Positions 28,125 to 37,205 of a stretch of 64,000 bases of DNA are shown one piece after another. The position numbers and the translations under genes are program-made. Origin of the DNA: Variovorax paradoxus (lineage in GTDB: Bacteria; Pseudomonadota; Gammaproteobacteria; Burkholderiales; Burkholderiaceae_C); contig NZ_JAUSXG010000001.1 in assembly GCF_030815855.1 (NCBI RefSeq), forward strand, positions 3,906,001-3,970,000, given 5' to 3'. Below the pieces are notes generated by a model. That model did no database searches. It was not told where the DNA came from and worked only from the letters and a program-made list of their open reading frames with translations. Numbering within the stretch: the stretch's first letter is position 1; each line of letters starts with the position of its first letter.

Positions 28125-29094
28125 GGCCCCTGCGGCCGCGAACGACGAACGGCTCATCGCCGAGGCCGGGGGTGCCGAGCGCGCGCTGCGCCGGCTTGAA
28201 TGGACCGTCATCCGCCGTCTCGACGGTTTGCTGCAGGGCGACTACCGCACGCTGATGCGCGGCACCGGGCTCGACCTGGCCGACCTGCGCGAGTACCAGC
28301 ACCACGACGACGTGCGCCACATCGACTGGAACGTCACGGCCCGGCTGCAGACGCCGCATGTGCGGGTCTTCACCGAAGACCGCGAAATGTCGGCGTGGTT
28401 CGTGCTCGACCTGAGCCGGTCGGTCGATTTCGGTTCAGGCCTGAAGGCCAAGCGCGAAATTTCCGCCGGCTTCGTCGGCGTGCTCGCGCGCCTGCTCACG
28501 CGCCACGGCAACCGGGTCGGCGCGCTGGTCTACGGCAGCGACCTCGAAGCCGTGATTCCACCGCGCAGCGGCCGCCGGCATGTGCTGCACCTGCTGCACG
28601 CCATGGAACGGCGTGCCGACAAGATCGAAAAAGCGCCCACCCAAAAAGGCATGACGCGGCTGGCCGACCTGCTGAAGTCGGCCGCCACGCTGATGCCGCG
28701 CCGCTCCACCGTGTTCGTGGTGTCCGACTTTCTGAGCGAGCCCGGTTGGGAACGCCCGCTCGGCCAGCTGGTGCAGCGGCATGAAGTCATTGCCGTGCGC
28801 CTGTTCGACCCGCTCGAACTCGAGCTGCCCGACCTCGGCCTGGTGCCGCTGCGCGATGCCGAAACCGGCGAACAGCTCTGGGTCGACACCCACGATGCCG
28901 GTTTTCGCAAGCGCTTCGCGCGTCTGGCGGCCGAGCGCGAAGCCACGCTGCGTGCTTCTCTCGCGAAGGCCGGTGTCGACGCCCTCGAGCTTTCCACCAA
29001 TGACGACCTGGTGGAAGCCATCGTTCGTTTTGCCGACATGCGCAAGCGCCGCACGCGCATCGGTTCGGGCAGCGTGAAGGCGGTGGCAGCATGA
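28105..29094 (+). CDS. DUF58 domain-containing protein
   Basis: 329 residues. The DUF58 signature is GTGLDLADLREYQHHDDVRH with IDWNVTAR, followed by FTEDREMSAWFVLDLSRSVDFG, a VWA-like strand. These proteins are regular companions of MoxR ATPases. The start at 28105 lies inside the MoxR gene, overlapping by 20 bases, and the stop overlaps the VWA start by 4, so all three are coupled. The molecular role is unknown; it may be a substrate or adaptor of the MoxR chaperone. Confidence 0.92.
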   Translation: MKSWWRKAPAAANDERLIAEAGGAERALRRLEWTVIRRLDGLLQGDYRTLMRGTGLDLADLREYQHHDDVRHIDWNVTARLQTPHVRVFTEDREMSAWFVLDLSRSVDFGSGLKAKREISAGFVGVLARLLTRHGNRVGALVYGSDLEAVIPPRSGRRHVLHLLHAMERRADKIEKAPTQKGMTRLADLLKSAATLMPRRSTVFVVSDFLSEPGWERPLGQLVQRHEVIAVRLFDPLELELPDLGLVPLRDAETGEQLWVDTHDAGFRKRFARLAAEREATLRASLAKAGVDALELSTNDDLVEAIVRFADMRKRRTRIGSGSVKAVAA

Positions 29095-30128
29095 CATTTC
29101 TCTGGCCTCAATTCCTCTGGCTGCTGGCGGCCTTGCCGCTGCTGGTGTTGCTCTACATCTGGCTGATTCGCCGCAAGAAGAAGCTGGCGGTGCGCTATGC
29201 CAGCCTGTCGATCGTGCGCGAAGCCATGGGCGCCGGCCAGAGCCTGCGCCGGCACATTCCGCCCTTGCTGTTTCTGCTGGCCATGGCCGCGATGCTGGTC
29301 GCCGCCGCGCGGCCGATGGCCGTGGTGCTGCTGCCTTCGAACCAGCAGACCATCATCCTCGCGATGGACGTGTCGGGCAGCATGCGCGCGGCCGACGTGC
29401 TGCCCAACCGGCTGGTCGCGGCCCAGGAAGCCGCCAAGAGCTTCATCAAGGACCTGCCGCGCCACGTCAAGGTGGGCATCGTGGCCTTCGCGGGCAGTGC
29501 GCAGGTGGCCCAACTGCCCACCACCAACCACGACGACCTGGTGACCGCGATCGACAGCTTCCAGTTGCAGCGCGCCACGGCCACGGGCAACGCCATCGTG
29601 GTGTCGCTTGCCACGCTGTTTCCCGACGCGGGCATCGACGTGTCGCAGTTCAGCGCACCGAGCCGCCAGCGCGGCACGCCCATCGACCAGACGGAAAAGC
29701 AGGCGAAGGAATTCACGCCGGTGGCGCCGGGCTCCTACACCTCGGCCGCGGTCATCATGCTGACCGACGGGCAGCGCACCACGGGCGTCGATCCGCTCGA
29801 TGCCGCCAAGGCCGCGGCCGACCGCGGCGTGCGCATCTACACGGTGGGCGTGGGCACGGTCGACGGCGAAACCATCGGCTTCGAAGGCTGGTCGATGCGC
29901 GTGCGGCTCGACGAGGAAACGCTCAAGGCCGTGGCCAACAAGACCAATGCCGAGTACTTCTATGCGGGCACCGCCGCCGACCTGAAGAAGGTGTACGAAA
30001 CGCTGAGCTCCAAGCTCACGGTCGAGAAGAAGGAAACCGAAATCTCGGCGCTGTTCGCGCTGGGTGCGGCCATTCTCACGCTGCTGTCGGCGGGGCTGTC
30101 GCTGCTCTGGTTCAACCGGATTCTTTAG
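29091..30128 (+). CDS. von Willebrand factor A domain membrane protein (BatA-like)
   Basis: 345 residues. Two N-terminal membrane helices (WLLAALPLLVLLYIWLI; LLFLLAMAAMLVAAA) precede a VWA domain with the metal site DVSGS (Asp93, Ser95, Ser97), Thr in RATATGNAI and Asp in MLTDGQ. A C-terminal helix (ALGAAILTLLSAGLSLLWF) returns to the membrane. BatA-like proteins face the periplasm and are thought to be activated by MoxR. No BatB, BatC, BatD or BatE follows, so this is a reduced MoxR-DUF58-VWA set. The gene end overlaps the convergent TetR gene by 17 bases. Confidence 0.92.
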   Translation: MTFLWPQFLWLLAALPLLVLLYIWLIRRKKKLAVRYASLSIVREAMGAGQSLRRHIPPLLFLLAMAAMLVAAARPMAVVLLPSNQQTIILAMDVSGSMRAADVLPNRLVAAQEAAKSFIKDLPRHVKVGIVAFAGSAQVAQLPTTNHDDLVTAIDSFQLQRATATGNAIVVSLATLFPDAGIDVSQFSAPSRQRGTPIDQTEKQAKEFTPVAPGSYTSAAVIMLTDGQRTTGVDPLDAAKAAADRGVRIYTVGVGTVDGETIGFEGWSMRVRLDEETLKAVANKTNAEYFYAGTAADLKKVYETLSSKLTVEKKETEISALFALGAAILTLLSAGLSLLWFNRIL

Positions 30129-30708
30129 CTCCGGCCTTGGCGGCGGCCGGCAGGCCGGCGAGCACCTCGCGCAGGATTTCTTCGGACAAGGCCTTGTCGT
30201 CCATGGCGCGGGCCAGCACCACGCCGCCGTACATCGACGCCAGAATGCGGATCGCGTCGCCGCGGGGGTTCTTCTTCGATCGCCATGGAAACTTGCTGGC
30301 AAACCGGTCGATCAACAGCTTGAAGTAGGCCGTCAGCGGCGCACCGATGGCTTGCTCACTCCCCGGCTGCCCCGCATGCGCGGCAAACGCCGCCACGAGG
30401 CAGCCGCGGGCGCGGCTATCGCGGTGCTCGGGGCTCAGGTAGCTCCGCACATAGGCGCGCATGCCTTCGGGCGTCTTGCCGGCCGCATCGAGGTCTGCCA
30501 GCGCGGCGCCCCCGGAGTGGGCAATGCACTCCGCCATCAGTGCCTCCTTCGAGTCGAAGTGGTTGTAGAACGGGCCGTGCGTGAGCCCGGTGGCTTTCAT
30601 GATCTCGCTCACGCTCACGCCGTCGAAGCCGCGCTCCTTGAAGAGGCGCGAGGCCTCGGCAAGGATCTTCTGGTGCTTTTCGGCGGTTTCCGCTGCGGGG
30701 TATCGCAT
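30112..30708 (-). CDS. TetR/AcrR-family transcriptional regulator
   Basis: 198 residues. The N-terminal helix-turn-helix is ILAEASRLFKERGFDGVSVS with EIMKATGLTHGPFYNHFDSK following. The C-terminal ligand domain resembles the TetR_C group (LVAAFAAHAGQPGSEQAIG). The start at 30708 places the first DNA-binding helix at the usual position. It is divergent from an SDR gene, and two strong palindromes lie between them, so it most likely represses the SDR gene and itself. Confidence 0.92.
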   Translation of the reverse strand: MRYPAAETAEKHQKILAEASRLFKERGFDGVSVSEIMKATGLTHGPFYNHFDSKEALMAECIAHSGGAALADLDAAGKTPEGMRAYVRSYLSPEHRDSRARGCLVAAFAAHAGQPGSEQAIGAPLTAYFKLLIDRFASKFPWRSKKNPRGDAIRILASMYGGVVLARAMDDKALSEEILREVLAGLPAAAKAGAKESG

Positions 30709-30754
30709 GTGACCTCTTTCTGTTCCGGGGTACTTCAAGGCATGGCTTGACGCT

Positions 30755-30776
30755 AAGCATGATAACCATCATGCTT
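30755..30776. promoter_or_regulatory. TetR-type operator palindrome, site 1
   Basis: Half-sites AAGCATGAT and ATCATGCTT flank a 4-base centre (AACC) and are perfect inverted copies over 9 bases each. It lies between the TetR and SDR genes. The centre is 31 bases from that of site 2, three helical turns, so both would be on the same DNA face. Confidence 0.8.
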
Positions 30777-30785
30777 CGACACCTC

Positions 30786-30807
30786 AAACATGATGGTCAT
30801 CATGCTT
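30786..30807. promoter_or_regulatory. TetR-type operator palindrome, site 2
   Basis: Half-sites AAACATGAT and ATCATGCTT flank a 4-base centre (GGTC), with one mismatch from the site 1 half-site. It ends 43 bases upstream of the SDR start codon, where bound repressor would block transcription. Confidence 0.8.
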
Positions 30808-30850
30808 GTAGCAAGACAGCGCCTCCAACCTACCTTTGAACGGATTCAAA

Positions 30851-31654
30851 ATGAGCGAACAAGCAACCCTCGGCACCGCCGTCGTCACCGGCGCTTCGGC
30901 CGGCCTCGGCAAGATCTACGCAGACCGCCTGGCCCGTCGGGGCCATGACCTGCTGCTGGTGGCGCGTCGCGCCGACCTGCTGGAAGAAGTCGCGGCCTCC
31001 CTGCGAACCCAATATGGCGTCAAGGTGCAAACGCTCGCAGCCGACCTCGCCGTCGCCGGCGACCTCGAGCGCGTGTCCAAGGCCGTTGCCACCGACCCGT
31101 CGATCACGCTGCTGATCAACAACGCCGGCCTCTCCACGCTCGCACCCGTCGCGCAGACCACGAGCGCGCAGCTGCAGAGCATGCTCGACGTGAACATCAA
31201 CGCCCTCGCTCACCTGAGCCGTGCCGCATTGACCGCCTTCAAGGCGCGCGACCGCGGCACGCTGGTGAACATCGGCTCGGTGCTCGGCTTCTACACGCTG
31301 CCGATCAGCAGCATCTACAGCGGCACCAAGGCCTTCGTGGTGGCGTTCACGCGCGGGCTGCAGGAAGAGGTGGCGGGCACCGGCGTGAAGGTGCAGCTGG
31401 TGCTGCCGGCGGCCACGGCCACCGACATCTGGGAGCTCTCGGGCGTGCCGGTGTCGGCGCTGGCCGAGGGCACCGTCATGCAGGCCGAAGAGTGCGTGGA
31501 CGCCGCGCTGGCCGGCCTCGACCTGGGCGAAGCGATCACGCTGCCGTCGGTGAACGACGCCGCCCTGCTCACCGGCTTTACCGACGCGAGCGCCAAGCTG
31601 TTCGGCGCTTCGCAGACCAGCAAGCCGGCCGCGCGCTATTTGGCGACGGCCTGA
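30851..31654 (+). CDS. SDR-family NAD(P)-dependent oxidoreductase
   Basis: 267 residues. Cofactor motif TGASAGLGKIY, NNAG in LLINNAGLST, catalytic Ser in NIGSVLGFYTL and YSGTK (Tyr-x3-Lys), so it should be active. It resembles DltE-type or YqjQ-like SDRs. The ATG at 30851 was preferred to an upstream TTG. It is under apparent control of the divergent TetR regulator through the two palindromes just upstream. The substrate is unknown; such pairs often respond to aldehydes, quinones or xenobiotics. The end overlaps the convergent PaaR-like gene by 19 bases. Confidence 0.9.
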   Translation: MSEQATLGTAVVTGASAGLGKIYADRLARRGHDLLLVARRADLLEEVAASLRTQYGVKVQTLAADLAVAGDLERVSKAVATDPSITLLINNAGLSTLAPVAQTTSAQLQSMLDVNINALAHLSRAALTAFKARDRGTLVNIGSVLGFYTLPISSIYSGTKAFVVAFTRGLQEEVAGTGVKVQLVLPAATATDIWELSGVPVSALAEGTVMQAEECVDAALAGLDLGEAITLPSVNDAALLTGFTDASAKLFGASQTSKPAARYLATA

Positions 31655-32280
31655 TCGGCCTGCGCGGCCATCGCGGTGCGGTCCGGCGACTTCACCGCCC
31701 CGATGCCGCCCAGGAACAGGTCGGCCACGATAGGCGCCATGGCCGCGTGGTCGAGCTTTCCGCCCGGCTTCATCCAGGTGAACATCCAGTTGATCATGCC
31801 GAACAGCAGCATGGTCAGCGGCTTGGCCAGGTCGTCGCTCGGCGCGCCGGGCCTGAGCGCCGAGACGGCGCGCGCAAAGCCCGCGACCACCTCGCGCTCC
31901 TTGTCGAGCACGCGCTCGCGGTCTTCCTCTTCGAGAAAGCGCACGTCGTCGGTCAGCACGCGGTGCGCGTCCTGCGCGCCGGCGTATTCCTCGACGATGC
32001 GGTAGATGAAGCGGCGCAGCCGCTCTTCATCGGTGTGCGTCGATGCTTCCTCTTCAGCCACCAGCGCCGCGAGCTTCGAGACATGCGTTTCGGCGATGCT
32101 GATCAACAGGCTGCTCTTGTCCTTGTAGTAGTGATACAGCGTGGCCTTGGAGAGATTGCAGGCTTCGGCCACCTGGTTCATCGAGGTGGCGGGATAGCCG
32201 CTGCGCGCGAACAGTTGGGCGGCCTGCGCAAGGATGAACTCGCGCTGGTCGTCGTAGGTTGCGGATCTTCCACGCGGCAT
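31636..32280 (-). CDS. paaR: TetR-family regulator, probable PaaR (phenylacetate repressor)
   Basis: 214 residues. The N-terminal DNA-binding domain is ILAQAAQLFARSGYPATSMN with QVAEACNLSKATLYHYYKDK following; the C-terminal ligand domain includes HRVLTDDVRFLEEEDRERVL. Burkholderiales use a TetR-type PaaR, which responds to phenylacetyl-CoA, instead of the GntR-type PaaX of E. coli. Its location 64 bases downstream of paaY and facing the paa operon supports that role. The symbol rests on context and overall similarity, not on a demonstrated ligand. Confidence 0.75.
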   Translation of the reverse strand: MPRGRSATYDDQREFILAQAAQLFARSGYPATSMNQVAEACNLSKATLYHYYKDKSSLLISIAETHVSKLAALVAEEEASTHTDEERLRRFIYRIVEEYAGAQDAHRVLTDDVRFLEEEDRERVLDKEREVVAGFARAVSALRPGAPSDDLAKPLTMLLFGMINWMFTWMKPGGKLDHAAMAPIVADLFLGGIGAVKSPDRTAMAAQADQAVAK

Positions 32281-32344
32281 CGGGTCTTCTTTCTTCCTTG
32301 ATTGGAGTTGCGGGCAACCCGCGATCTTGCATGAAGCGCGCCGG

Positions 32345-32947
32345 CTAGCCGCGCCGGGTCGCAATCAGCGAACGCACCTCAGCGGCAGGCAGCCGCGGGC
32401 GATCGGGCTCCATCTGCCGTAGCGGCGCCACCTCGTGCAGGCTCGCCAGGCTGCGAACTGTCAGCGCCTGGTAGGTCTGCGTGCCCTCGAGCTTCCAGGC
32501 AATTTCTTCCTCGCTCAGCATCTTCTTCACCTTGGCGGGAATGCCCGCCACCAGCGACCGCGCGGGCACCTTCATGCCGGCCGGCACAAAGGCACAGGCC
32601 GCCACGATCGCCTGTTCGCCGATTTCGGCCTCGTCCATCACCACCGCGTTCATGCCCACGAGTGCATCGCGCCGCACCATGCAGCTGTGCAGGATGGCGC
32701 CGTGGCCGATATGCCCGTTGACCTCGACCACCGTATCCTGGTCGGGAAAGCCGTGGATGCAGCAATGGTCCTGCACGTTGGAGCCCTCTTCCAGCACGAT
32801 GCGTCCGAAGTCCCCGCGCAGGCTGGCGCACGGGCCCACATAGCAGTTGGCGCCGACGATCACGTCGCCGATCAACACGGCACTGGGATGCACATAGGCG
32901 GTGGGGTCGACGACGGGTATGACGCCGTCGATGGAATAGCTGGGCAT
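32345..32947 (-). CDS. paaY: phenylacetate degradation protein PaaY (left-handed beta-helix thioesterase)
   Basis: 200 residues built of hexapeptide repeats ([36 protein letters not shown]), as in gamma carbonic anhydrases, with metal-type His residues in QDHCCIHG and [11 protein letters not shown]. PaaY hydrolyses dead-end CoA thioesters, such as 2-hydroxycyclohepta-1,4,6-triene-1-formyl-CoA, to protect the pathway. It is divergent from paaG with a shared 150-bp promoter region and is followed by the PaaR-like gene on the same strand. Confidence 0.92.
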   Translation of the reverse strand: MPSYSIDGVIPVVDPTAYVHPSAVLIGDVIVGANCYVGPCASLRGDFGRIVLEEGSNVQDHCCIHGFPDQDTVVEVNGHIGHGAILHSCMVRRDALVGMNAVVMDEAEIGEQAIVAACAFVPAGMKVPARSLVAGIPAKVKKMLSEEEIAWKLEGTQTYQALTVRSLASLHEVAPLRQMEPDRPRLPAAEVRSLIATRRG

Positions 32948-33032
32948 TCGGTCGGTCTCCTTTTTTCAGGGGCTCAGGGTTTGCCCTGAATCAACCCCGC
33001 TTGTGCGGGATTCAAGGTCGATCCTAAAATCT

Positions 33033-33046
33033 ACCGTCCGGTCGGT
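33033..33046. promoter_or_regulatory. candidate PaaR operator palindrome
   Basis: ACCGTCCGGTCGGT is a 14-bp palindrome with 12 of 14 positions symmetric around CCGG. It lies in the paaY/paaG divergent region, 52 bases upstream of the paaG start. Palindromes of the ACCG-N6-CGGT type fit TetR-family PaaR binding in related bacteria as I recall it; ligand and binding are not shown by the sequence. Confidence 0.6.
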
Positions 33047-33097
33047 CAATAGTGTTTGCATGCCGATTCCGCCAAAACAAGGATGAGAGACAAGCCC

Positions 33098-33901
33098 ATG
33101 CCAGAACCTTTAGTTCTCACCAGCGACGCCGAAGCCGTCCGCACGCTGAGCCTGAACCGCCCCGCCGCGCTCAACAGCTTCACGACGGAAATGCATGCGG
33201 AGTTGATGGCGGCACTTGAACTCGCAGCCAAGGACGACAGCGTGCGCTGCGTGGTGCTCACGGGCGCCGGCCGCGCCTTCTGCGCCGGGCAGGACCTGGC
33301 CGATCCCTCGGTCGCACCCGACCTCACGCCTGGCGCCAGCCCCAAGGACCTGGGTCACGTCATCTCCACTTATTACGCACCGCTGGTCGCGCGCCTGCGT
33401 TCGATGCCGGTGCCCGTGGTCGCCGCCGTCAACGGCGTGGCCGCCGGTGCGGGTGCCAACCTTGCACTGTGCTGCGACCTGGTGGTGGCCGCGCGGTCGG
33501 CAAGCTTCATCCAGGCCTTCACCAAGATCGGCCTTGTGCCCGACACGGGCGGTACCTGGCTGCTGCCCCGGCTTGTGGGCACGGCGCGCGCACTCGGCAT
33601 TGCGATGTTGGGAGACAAGCTCCCGGCCGAAGAAGCGGCGCGCATCGGACTGATATGGCAGTGCGTGGACGATGCGGCACTGGCCGATACGGCCGCCGCA
33701 CTCGCGTCGAAGCTGTCCGCCATGCCGACCCGCGCCTTGGTCGCCACCCGCCAGGCCATGGCAGCCGCGCAAGACATGGACCTCGACACGGCACTCACCC
33801 AAGAAGCACGCACTCAGCGCGAGTTGGGCAATGCGGGCGACTACCGCGAAGGCGTGGAAGCCTTTCGCGCCAAGCGTGCACCGGTGTTCAAGGATCGCTG
33901 A
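33098..33901 (+). CDS. paaG: ring-1,2-epoxyphenylacetyl-CoA isomerase
   Basis: 267 residues with the crotonase fold. Oxyanion loops are GRAFCAGQDLADP and AGAGANLALCCDLVVAA; the active-site loop FTKIGLVPDTGGTWLLPRLV carries the Asp characteristic of PaaG. It rearranges the epoxide to the oxepin, and also shifts double bonds in the later steps. The ATG at 33098 was chosen with GAGAG upstream; an ATG at 33083 is a less likely alternative. It heads the rightward paa operon, and paaI follows after 3 bases. Confidence 0.94.
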   Translation: MPEPLVLTSDAEAVRTLSLNRPAALNSFTTEMHAELMAALELAAKDDSVRCVVLTGAGRAFCAGQDLADPSVAPDLTPGASPKDLGHVISTYYAPLVARLRSMPVPVVAAVNGVAAGAGANLALCCDLVVAARSASFIQAFTKIGLVPDTGGTWLLPRLVGTARALGIAMLGDKLPAEEAARIGLIWQCVDDAALADTAAALASKLSAMPTRALVATRQAMAAAQDMDLDTALTQEARTQRELGNAGDYREGVEAFRAKRAPVFKDR

Positions 33902-33904
33902 GCC

Positions 33905-34348
33905 ATGACCGACAGCACCCGCACCCCGCAACAGACAGCCGAATACGTCCGCGACGGCATGTTCGCGAACGACAACGCCACCAAGGGCTTGGGCATGCGC
34001 ATCGTCGAGGTCGGCCCCGGCCAGGCCACCCTGCAGATGCAGGTGCGCCAAGACATGCTCAACGGCCACGCCATCTGCCACGGCGGCTTCATGGCGACCT
34101 TGGCCGATTCCACCTTTGCATTCGCCTGCAACTCGTACAACGAACTCACGGTGGCCTCGGGCTTCTCCATCGACTTCATTGCACCGGCACGCGAAGGCGA
34201 CGTGCTCACCGCGCGTTGCTTCGAAGTTTCGAAGGCCGGGCGCACCGGCGTTTACGACACCGAAATCACCAACCAGCGCGGCGAGCGCATCGCAATGTTC
34301 CGCGGCCGCTCGTACACCGCCAAGGGCCGACCCGCCGTTGCCGCCTGA
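33905..34348 (+). CDS. paaI: hydroxyphenylacetyl-CoA thioesterase
   Basis: 147 residues, hotdog fold. The active-site motif is NGHAICHGGFMATLADSTFA, with the usual HGG. PaaI cleaves ring-hydroxylated phenylacetyl-CoA and related esters, rescuing CoA when the pathway stalls. It lies 3 bases after paaG and 15 before paaK. Confidence 0.93.
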   Translation: MTDSTRTPQQTAEYVRDGMFANDNATKGLGMRIVEVGPGQATLQMQVRQDMLNGHAICHGGFMATLADSTFAFACNSYNELTVASGFSIDFIAPAREGDVLTARCFEVSKAGRTGVYDTEITNQRGERIAMFRGRSYTAKGRPAVAA

Positions 34349-34363
34349 GGAGACACACGCACC

Positions 34364-35680
34364 ATGACAGCCAGACACCCCGCGCCCGGCGAGCTCGAGC
34401 CCATTGAAACCGCGAGCCGCGACGAGATCGCCGCCCTGCAGCTCAGCCGCCTGCGCACCACGCTGCAGCGCGCGTACGACAACGTGCCGCACTACCGCAA
34501 GGCCTTCGATGCCAAGGGCGTGCACCCTCAAGACCTGAAGTCGCTCGCCGATCTGTCGAAATTTCCGTTCACGGTAAAGAGCGACCTCCGCGATAACTAT
34601 CCCTTCGGCATGTTCGCCGTGCCGCGCACGCAGGTGGCACGCATCCATGCCTCGTCGGGCACCACCGGCAAGCCGACCGTGGTGGGCTACACCCTGAAGG
34701 ACATCGACACCTGGGCCGACCTTGTTGCGCGGTCCATCCGCGCGGCGGGCGGGCGGCCGGGCGACATGGTGCACGTGTCCTACGGCTACGGCCTCTTCAC
34801 CGGCGGTCTCGGGGCGCACTACGGGGCCGAGCGCGCGGGCTGCACCGTCATTCCGATGTCGGGCGGCCAAACCGAAAAGCAGGTGCAGCTCATTCAAGAC
34901 TTCAAGCCCGACATCATCATGGTCACGCCCAGCTACATGCAGGTGATCATCGAGCAGTTCGAGCGCCAGGGCCTCGACGCGAGAAACAGCTCGCTCAAGA
35001 TCGGCATCTTCGGCGCCGAGCCCTGGACCGAGGCCATGCGCCGCGACATCGAAGGCAAGGCCGGCCTCGACGCGGTCGACATCTACGGCCTCTCCGAAGT
35101 GATGGGCCCCGGCGTGGCCAGCGAATGCGTCGAGAGCAAGGACGGCCCGGTGATCTGGGAAGACCACTTCTACCCCGAGATCATCGATCCCGACACCGGC
35201 GAGCTGAAGGCCGACGGCGAAGAAGGCGAACTGGTCTTCACCTCGCTCAGCAAGGAGGCCATGCCGATCGTGCGCTACCGCACGCGCGACCTCACGCGCC
35301 TCTTGCCGCCCACCTCGCGCGCCTTCCGCCGCATGGGCAAGATCGTCGGGCGCAGCGACGACATGATGATCATCCGCGGCGTCAACGTGTTTCCCACGCA
35401 GGTGGAAGAAGTCGTTCTGGCGCACAAGCGCCTCTCGGGCCTTTACCAGGTGCACGTGCGCCGCGAGGGCCTGCTCGACGAGGTCGAAGTGCACTGCGAA
35501 CTCGACCACCGCAACGCCGCCATCGACGAAGCCGAACGCGAGGCCATCGCCGGCTGGGTGCAGGACCGCGTGAAGACGCTGGTCGGCATTTCGACCACGG
35601 TGCGCGTGTTCGACCCCGATTCCATCGAACGCACGCAGACCGGCAAGGCCCGCCGCGTGATCGATACACGGCCGCGCTGA
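34364..35680 (+). CDS. paaK: phenylacetate-CoA ligase
   Basis: 438 residues, normal PaaK length. Adenylation motifs are [17 protein letters not shown] (phosphate-binding loop), [15 protein letters not shown] and [16 protein letters not shown]. It activates phenylacetate to phenylacetyl-CoA with ATP, the committed step. It is followed by paaA after 46 bases. Confidence 0.96.
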   Translation: MTARHPAPGELEPIETASRDEIAALQLSRLRTTLQRAYDNVPHYRKAFDAKGVHPQDLKSLADLSKFPFTVKSDLRDNYPFGMFAVPRTQVARIHASSGTTGKPTVVGYTLKDIDTWADLVARSIRAAGGRPGDMVHVSYGYGLFTGGLGAHYGAERAGCTVIPMSGGQTEKQVQLIQDFKPDIIMVTPSYMQVIIEQFERQGLDARNSSLKIGIFGAEPWTEAMRRDIEGKAGLDAVDIYGLSEVMGPGVASECVESKDGPVIWEDHFYPEIIDPDTGELKADGEEGELVFTSLSKEAMPIVRYRTRDLTRLLPPTSRAFRRMGKIVGRSDDMMIIRGVNVFPTQVEEVVLAHKRLSGLYQVHVRREGLLDEVEVHCELDHRNAAIDEAEREAIAGWVQDRVKTLVGISTTVRVFDPDSIERTQTGKARRVIDTRPR

Positions 35681-35726
35681 ACGCACACCGTTTTCCATTC
35701 TCTTTTTGCAGACAAAGGACACGCAC

Positions 35727-36740
35727 ATGTACACCCAGGCAATGGACACCATGGGCAAGGACACGGGCGACGACGGCAAGAAAAAAACCGTGCGCTCCGC
35801 CGACGAAATGCGGCTCGAAGAACGCTTCGACACCCGCATCGACGCCGGTGAATTCATCGAGGCGAAGGACTGGATGCCCGAGCACTACCGAAAGACGCTG
35901 GTGCGCCAGATCAGCCAGCACGCGCATTCCGAAATCGTGGGCATGCTGCCCGAGGGCAACTGGATCGGCCGCGCGCCCACGCTCAAGCGCAAGGCCATCC
36001 TGCTGGCCAAGGTGCAGGACGAAGGCGGCCACGGCCTGTACCTGTACGCCGCCGCCGAAACGCTGGGCACCTCGCGCGACCAGATGTTCGATGCGCTGCA
36101 CAGCGGCAAGGCCAAGTACAGCTCGATCTTCAACTACCCGACGCTCACCTGGGCCGACATGGGCACCATCGGCTGGCTGGTGGACGGCGCGGCCATCATG
36201 AACCAGGTGCCGATCTGCCGCTGCTCGTATGCGCCGTATGCGCGCGCCATGGTGCGCATCTGCCGCGAAGAGAGCTTTCACCAGCGCCAGGGCTACGAAG
36301 CCCTGCTGACGATGATGACGCATGGCACCGAGGCGCAGAAGGCCATGGTGCAGGACGCGGTCAATCGCTGGTGGTGGCCCTCGATCATGATGTTCGGCCC
36401 GCCGGACGACCAATCGCCCAACTCGGCGCAGTCGATGCGCTGGGGCATCAAGCGCTTCAGCAACGACGAGCTGCGCCAGAAGTTCATCGACGCCGCCGTG
36501 GAGCAGGCGCGCATCCTCGGCGTGACCCTGCCCGACCCCGACCTGAAGTGGAACGAAGAGCGCCAGGCGCACGACTTCGGCGCGATCGACTGGAGCGAGT
36601 TCTGGCGTGTGGTGGGCGGCGACGGTCCCTGCAACCGGGAGCGCCTGCAGGCCCGCGTCGACGCCTGGGAAGAAGGCGCGTGGGTGCGCGAAGCCGCCAT
36701 GGCCCACGCCAACAAGCAACCGATGAAGGAGGCCGCATGA
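35727..36740 (+). CDS. paaA: phenylacetyl-CoA epoxidase, catalytic subunit PaaA
   Basis: 337 residues. Di-iron ligands are visible in two helical ExxH motifs: [16 protein letters not shown] and [16 protein letters not shown]. PaaA oxygenates the ring of phenylacetyl-CoA to the 1,2-epoxide together with PaaC, with PaaB bridging. The ATG at 35727 was chosen over an upstream TTG. Its stop overlaps paaB by 4 bases. Confidence 0.96.
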   Translation: MYTQAMDTMGKDTGDDGKKKTVRSADEMRLEERFDTRIDAGEFIEAKDWMPEHYRKTLVRQISQHAHSEIVGMLPEGNWIGRAPTLKRKAILLAKVQDEGGHGLYLYAAAETLGTSRDQMFDALHSGKAKYSSIFNYPTLTWADMGTIGWLVDGAAIMNQVPICRCSYAPYARAMVRICREESFHQRQGYEALLTMMTHGTEAQKAMVQDAVNRWWWPSIMMFGPPDDQSPNSAQSMRWGIKRFSNDELRQKFIDAAVEQARILGVTLPDPDLKWNEERQAHDFGAIDWSEFWRVVGGDGPCNRERLQARVDAWEEGAWVREAAMAHANKQPMKEAA

Positions 36741-37033
36741 GCGCCGATGTCCAACAAGAGTGGCCGCTGTGGGAGGTGTTCGTGCGCAGCAAGGCGGGGC
36801 TCGACCACAAGCATTGCGGCAGCCTGCACGCGGCCGATCCGAAGATGGCGATCCAGCTGGCACGCGACGTGTACACGCGCCGGCAGGAAGGCAGCAGCAT
36901 CTGGGTGGTGCGCTCGGACCAGATCGCGGCGAGCGACCCGGGGGACAAGGACATGTTCTTCGATCCGGCGGAAGACAAGGTGTACCGGCATCCGACTTTC
37001 TATGCGCTGCCGAAGTCGGTCGACCACATGTGA
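36737..37033 (+). CDS. paaB: phenylacetyl-CoA epoxidase subunit PaaB
   Basis: 98 residues, full length. It contains the family motifs [40 protein letters not shown] and [14 protein letters not shown]. PaaB is a non-catalytic connector of two PaaAC units. It overlaps paaA by 4 bases; a palindromic repeat separates it from paaC. Confidence 0.95.
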   Translation: MSADVQQEWPLWEVFVRSKAGLDHKHCGSLHAADPKMAIQLARDVYTRRQEGSSIWVVRSDQIAASDPGDKDMFFDPAEDKVYRHPTFYALPKSVDHM

Positions 37034-37070
37034 GACCTTGATGAGCGCGCGCGAGTGGACTTCGTGTCGT

Positions 37071-37181
37071 CCCCTCTCCCTCTGGGAGAGGGCCAGGGTG
37101 AGGGCCGCCGGCCCTCGCCACCGACGGGTTTCTTCCACCGCCCACGCCCTCACCCCCACCCTCTCCCCAAGGGGAGAGGGA
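37071..37181. repeat. interrupted palindrome repeat, family A, copy 1 (paaB-paaC)
   Basis: The left arm 37071-37105 and right arm 37146-37180 are inverted copies; each arm contains its own small hairpin (CCCTCTGGGAGAGGG and CTCTCCCCAAGGGGAGAG). Between them lie 40 unrelated bases. This is the most divergent of the four family members in the window. Confidence 0.8.
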
Positions 37182-37205
37182 GCAAGACAGAGTTGGAGCC
37201 ACTGA

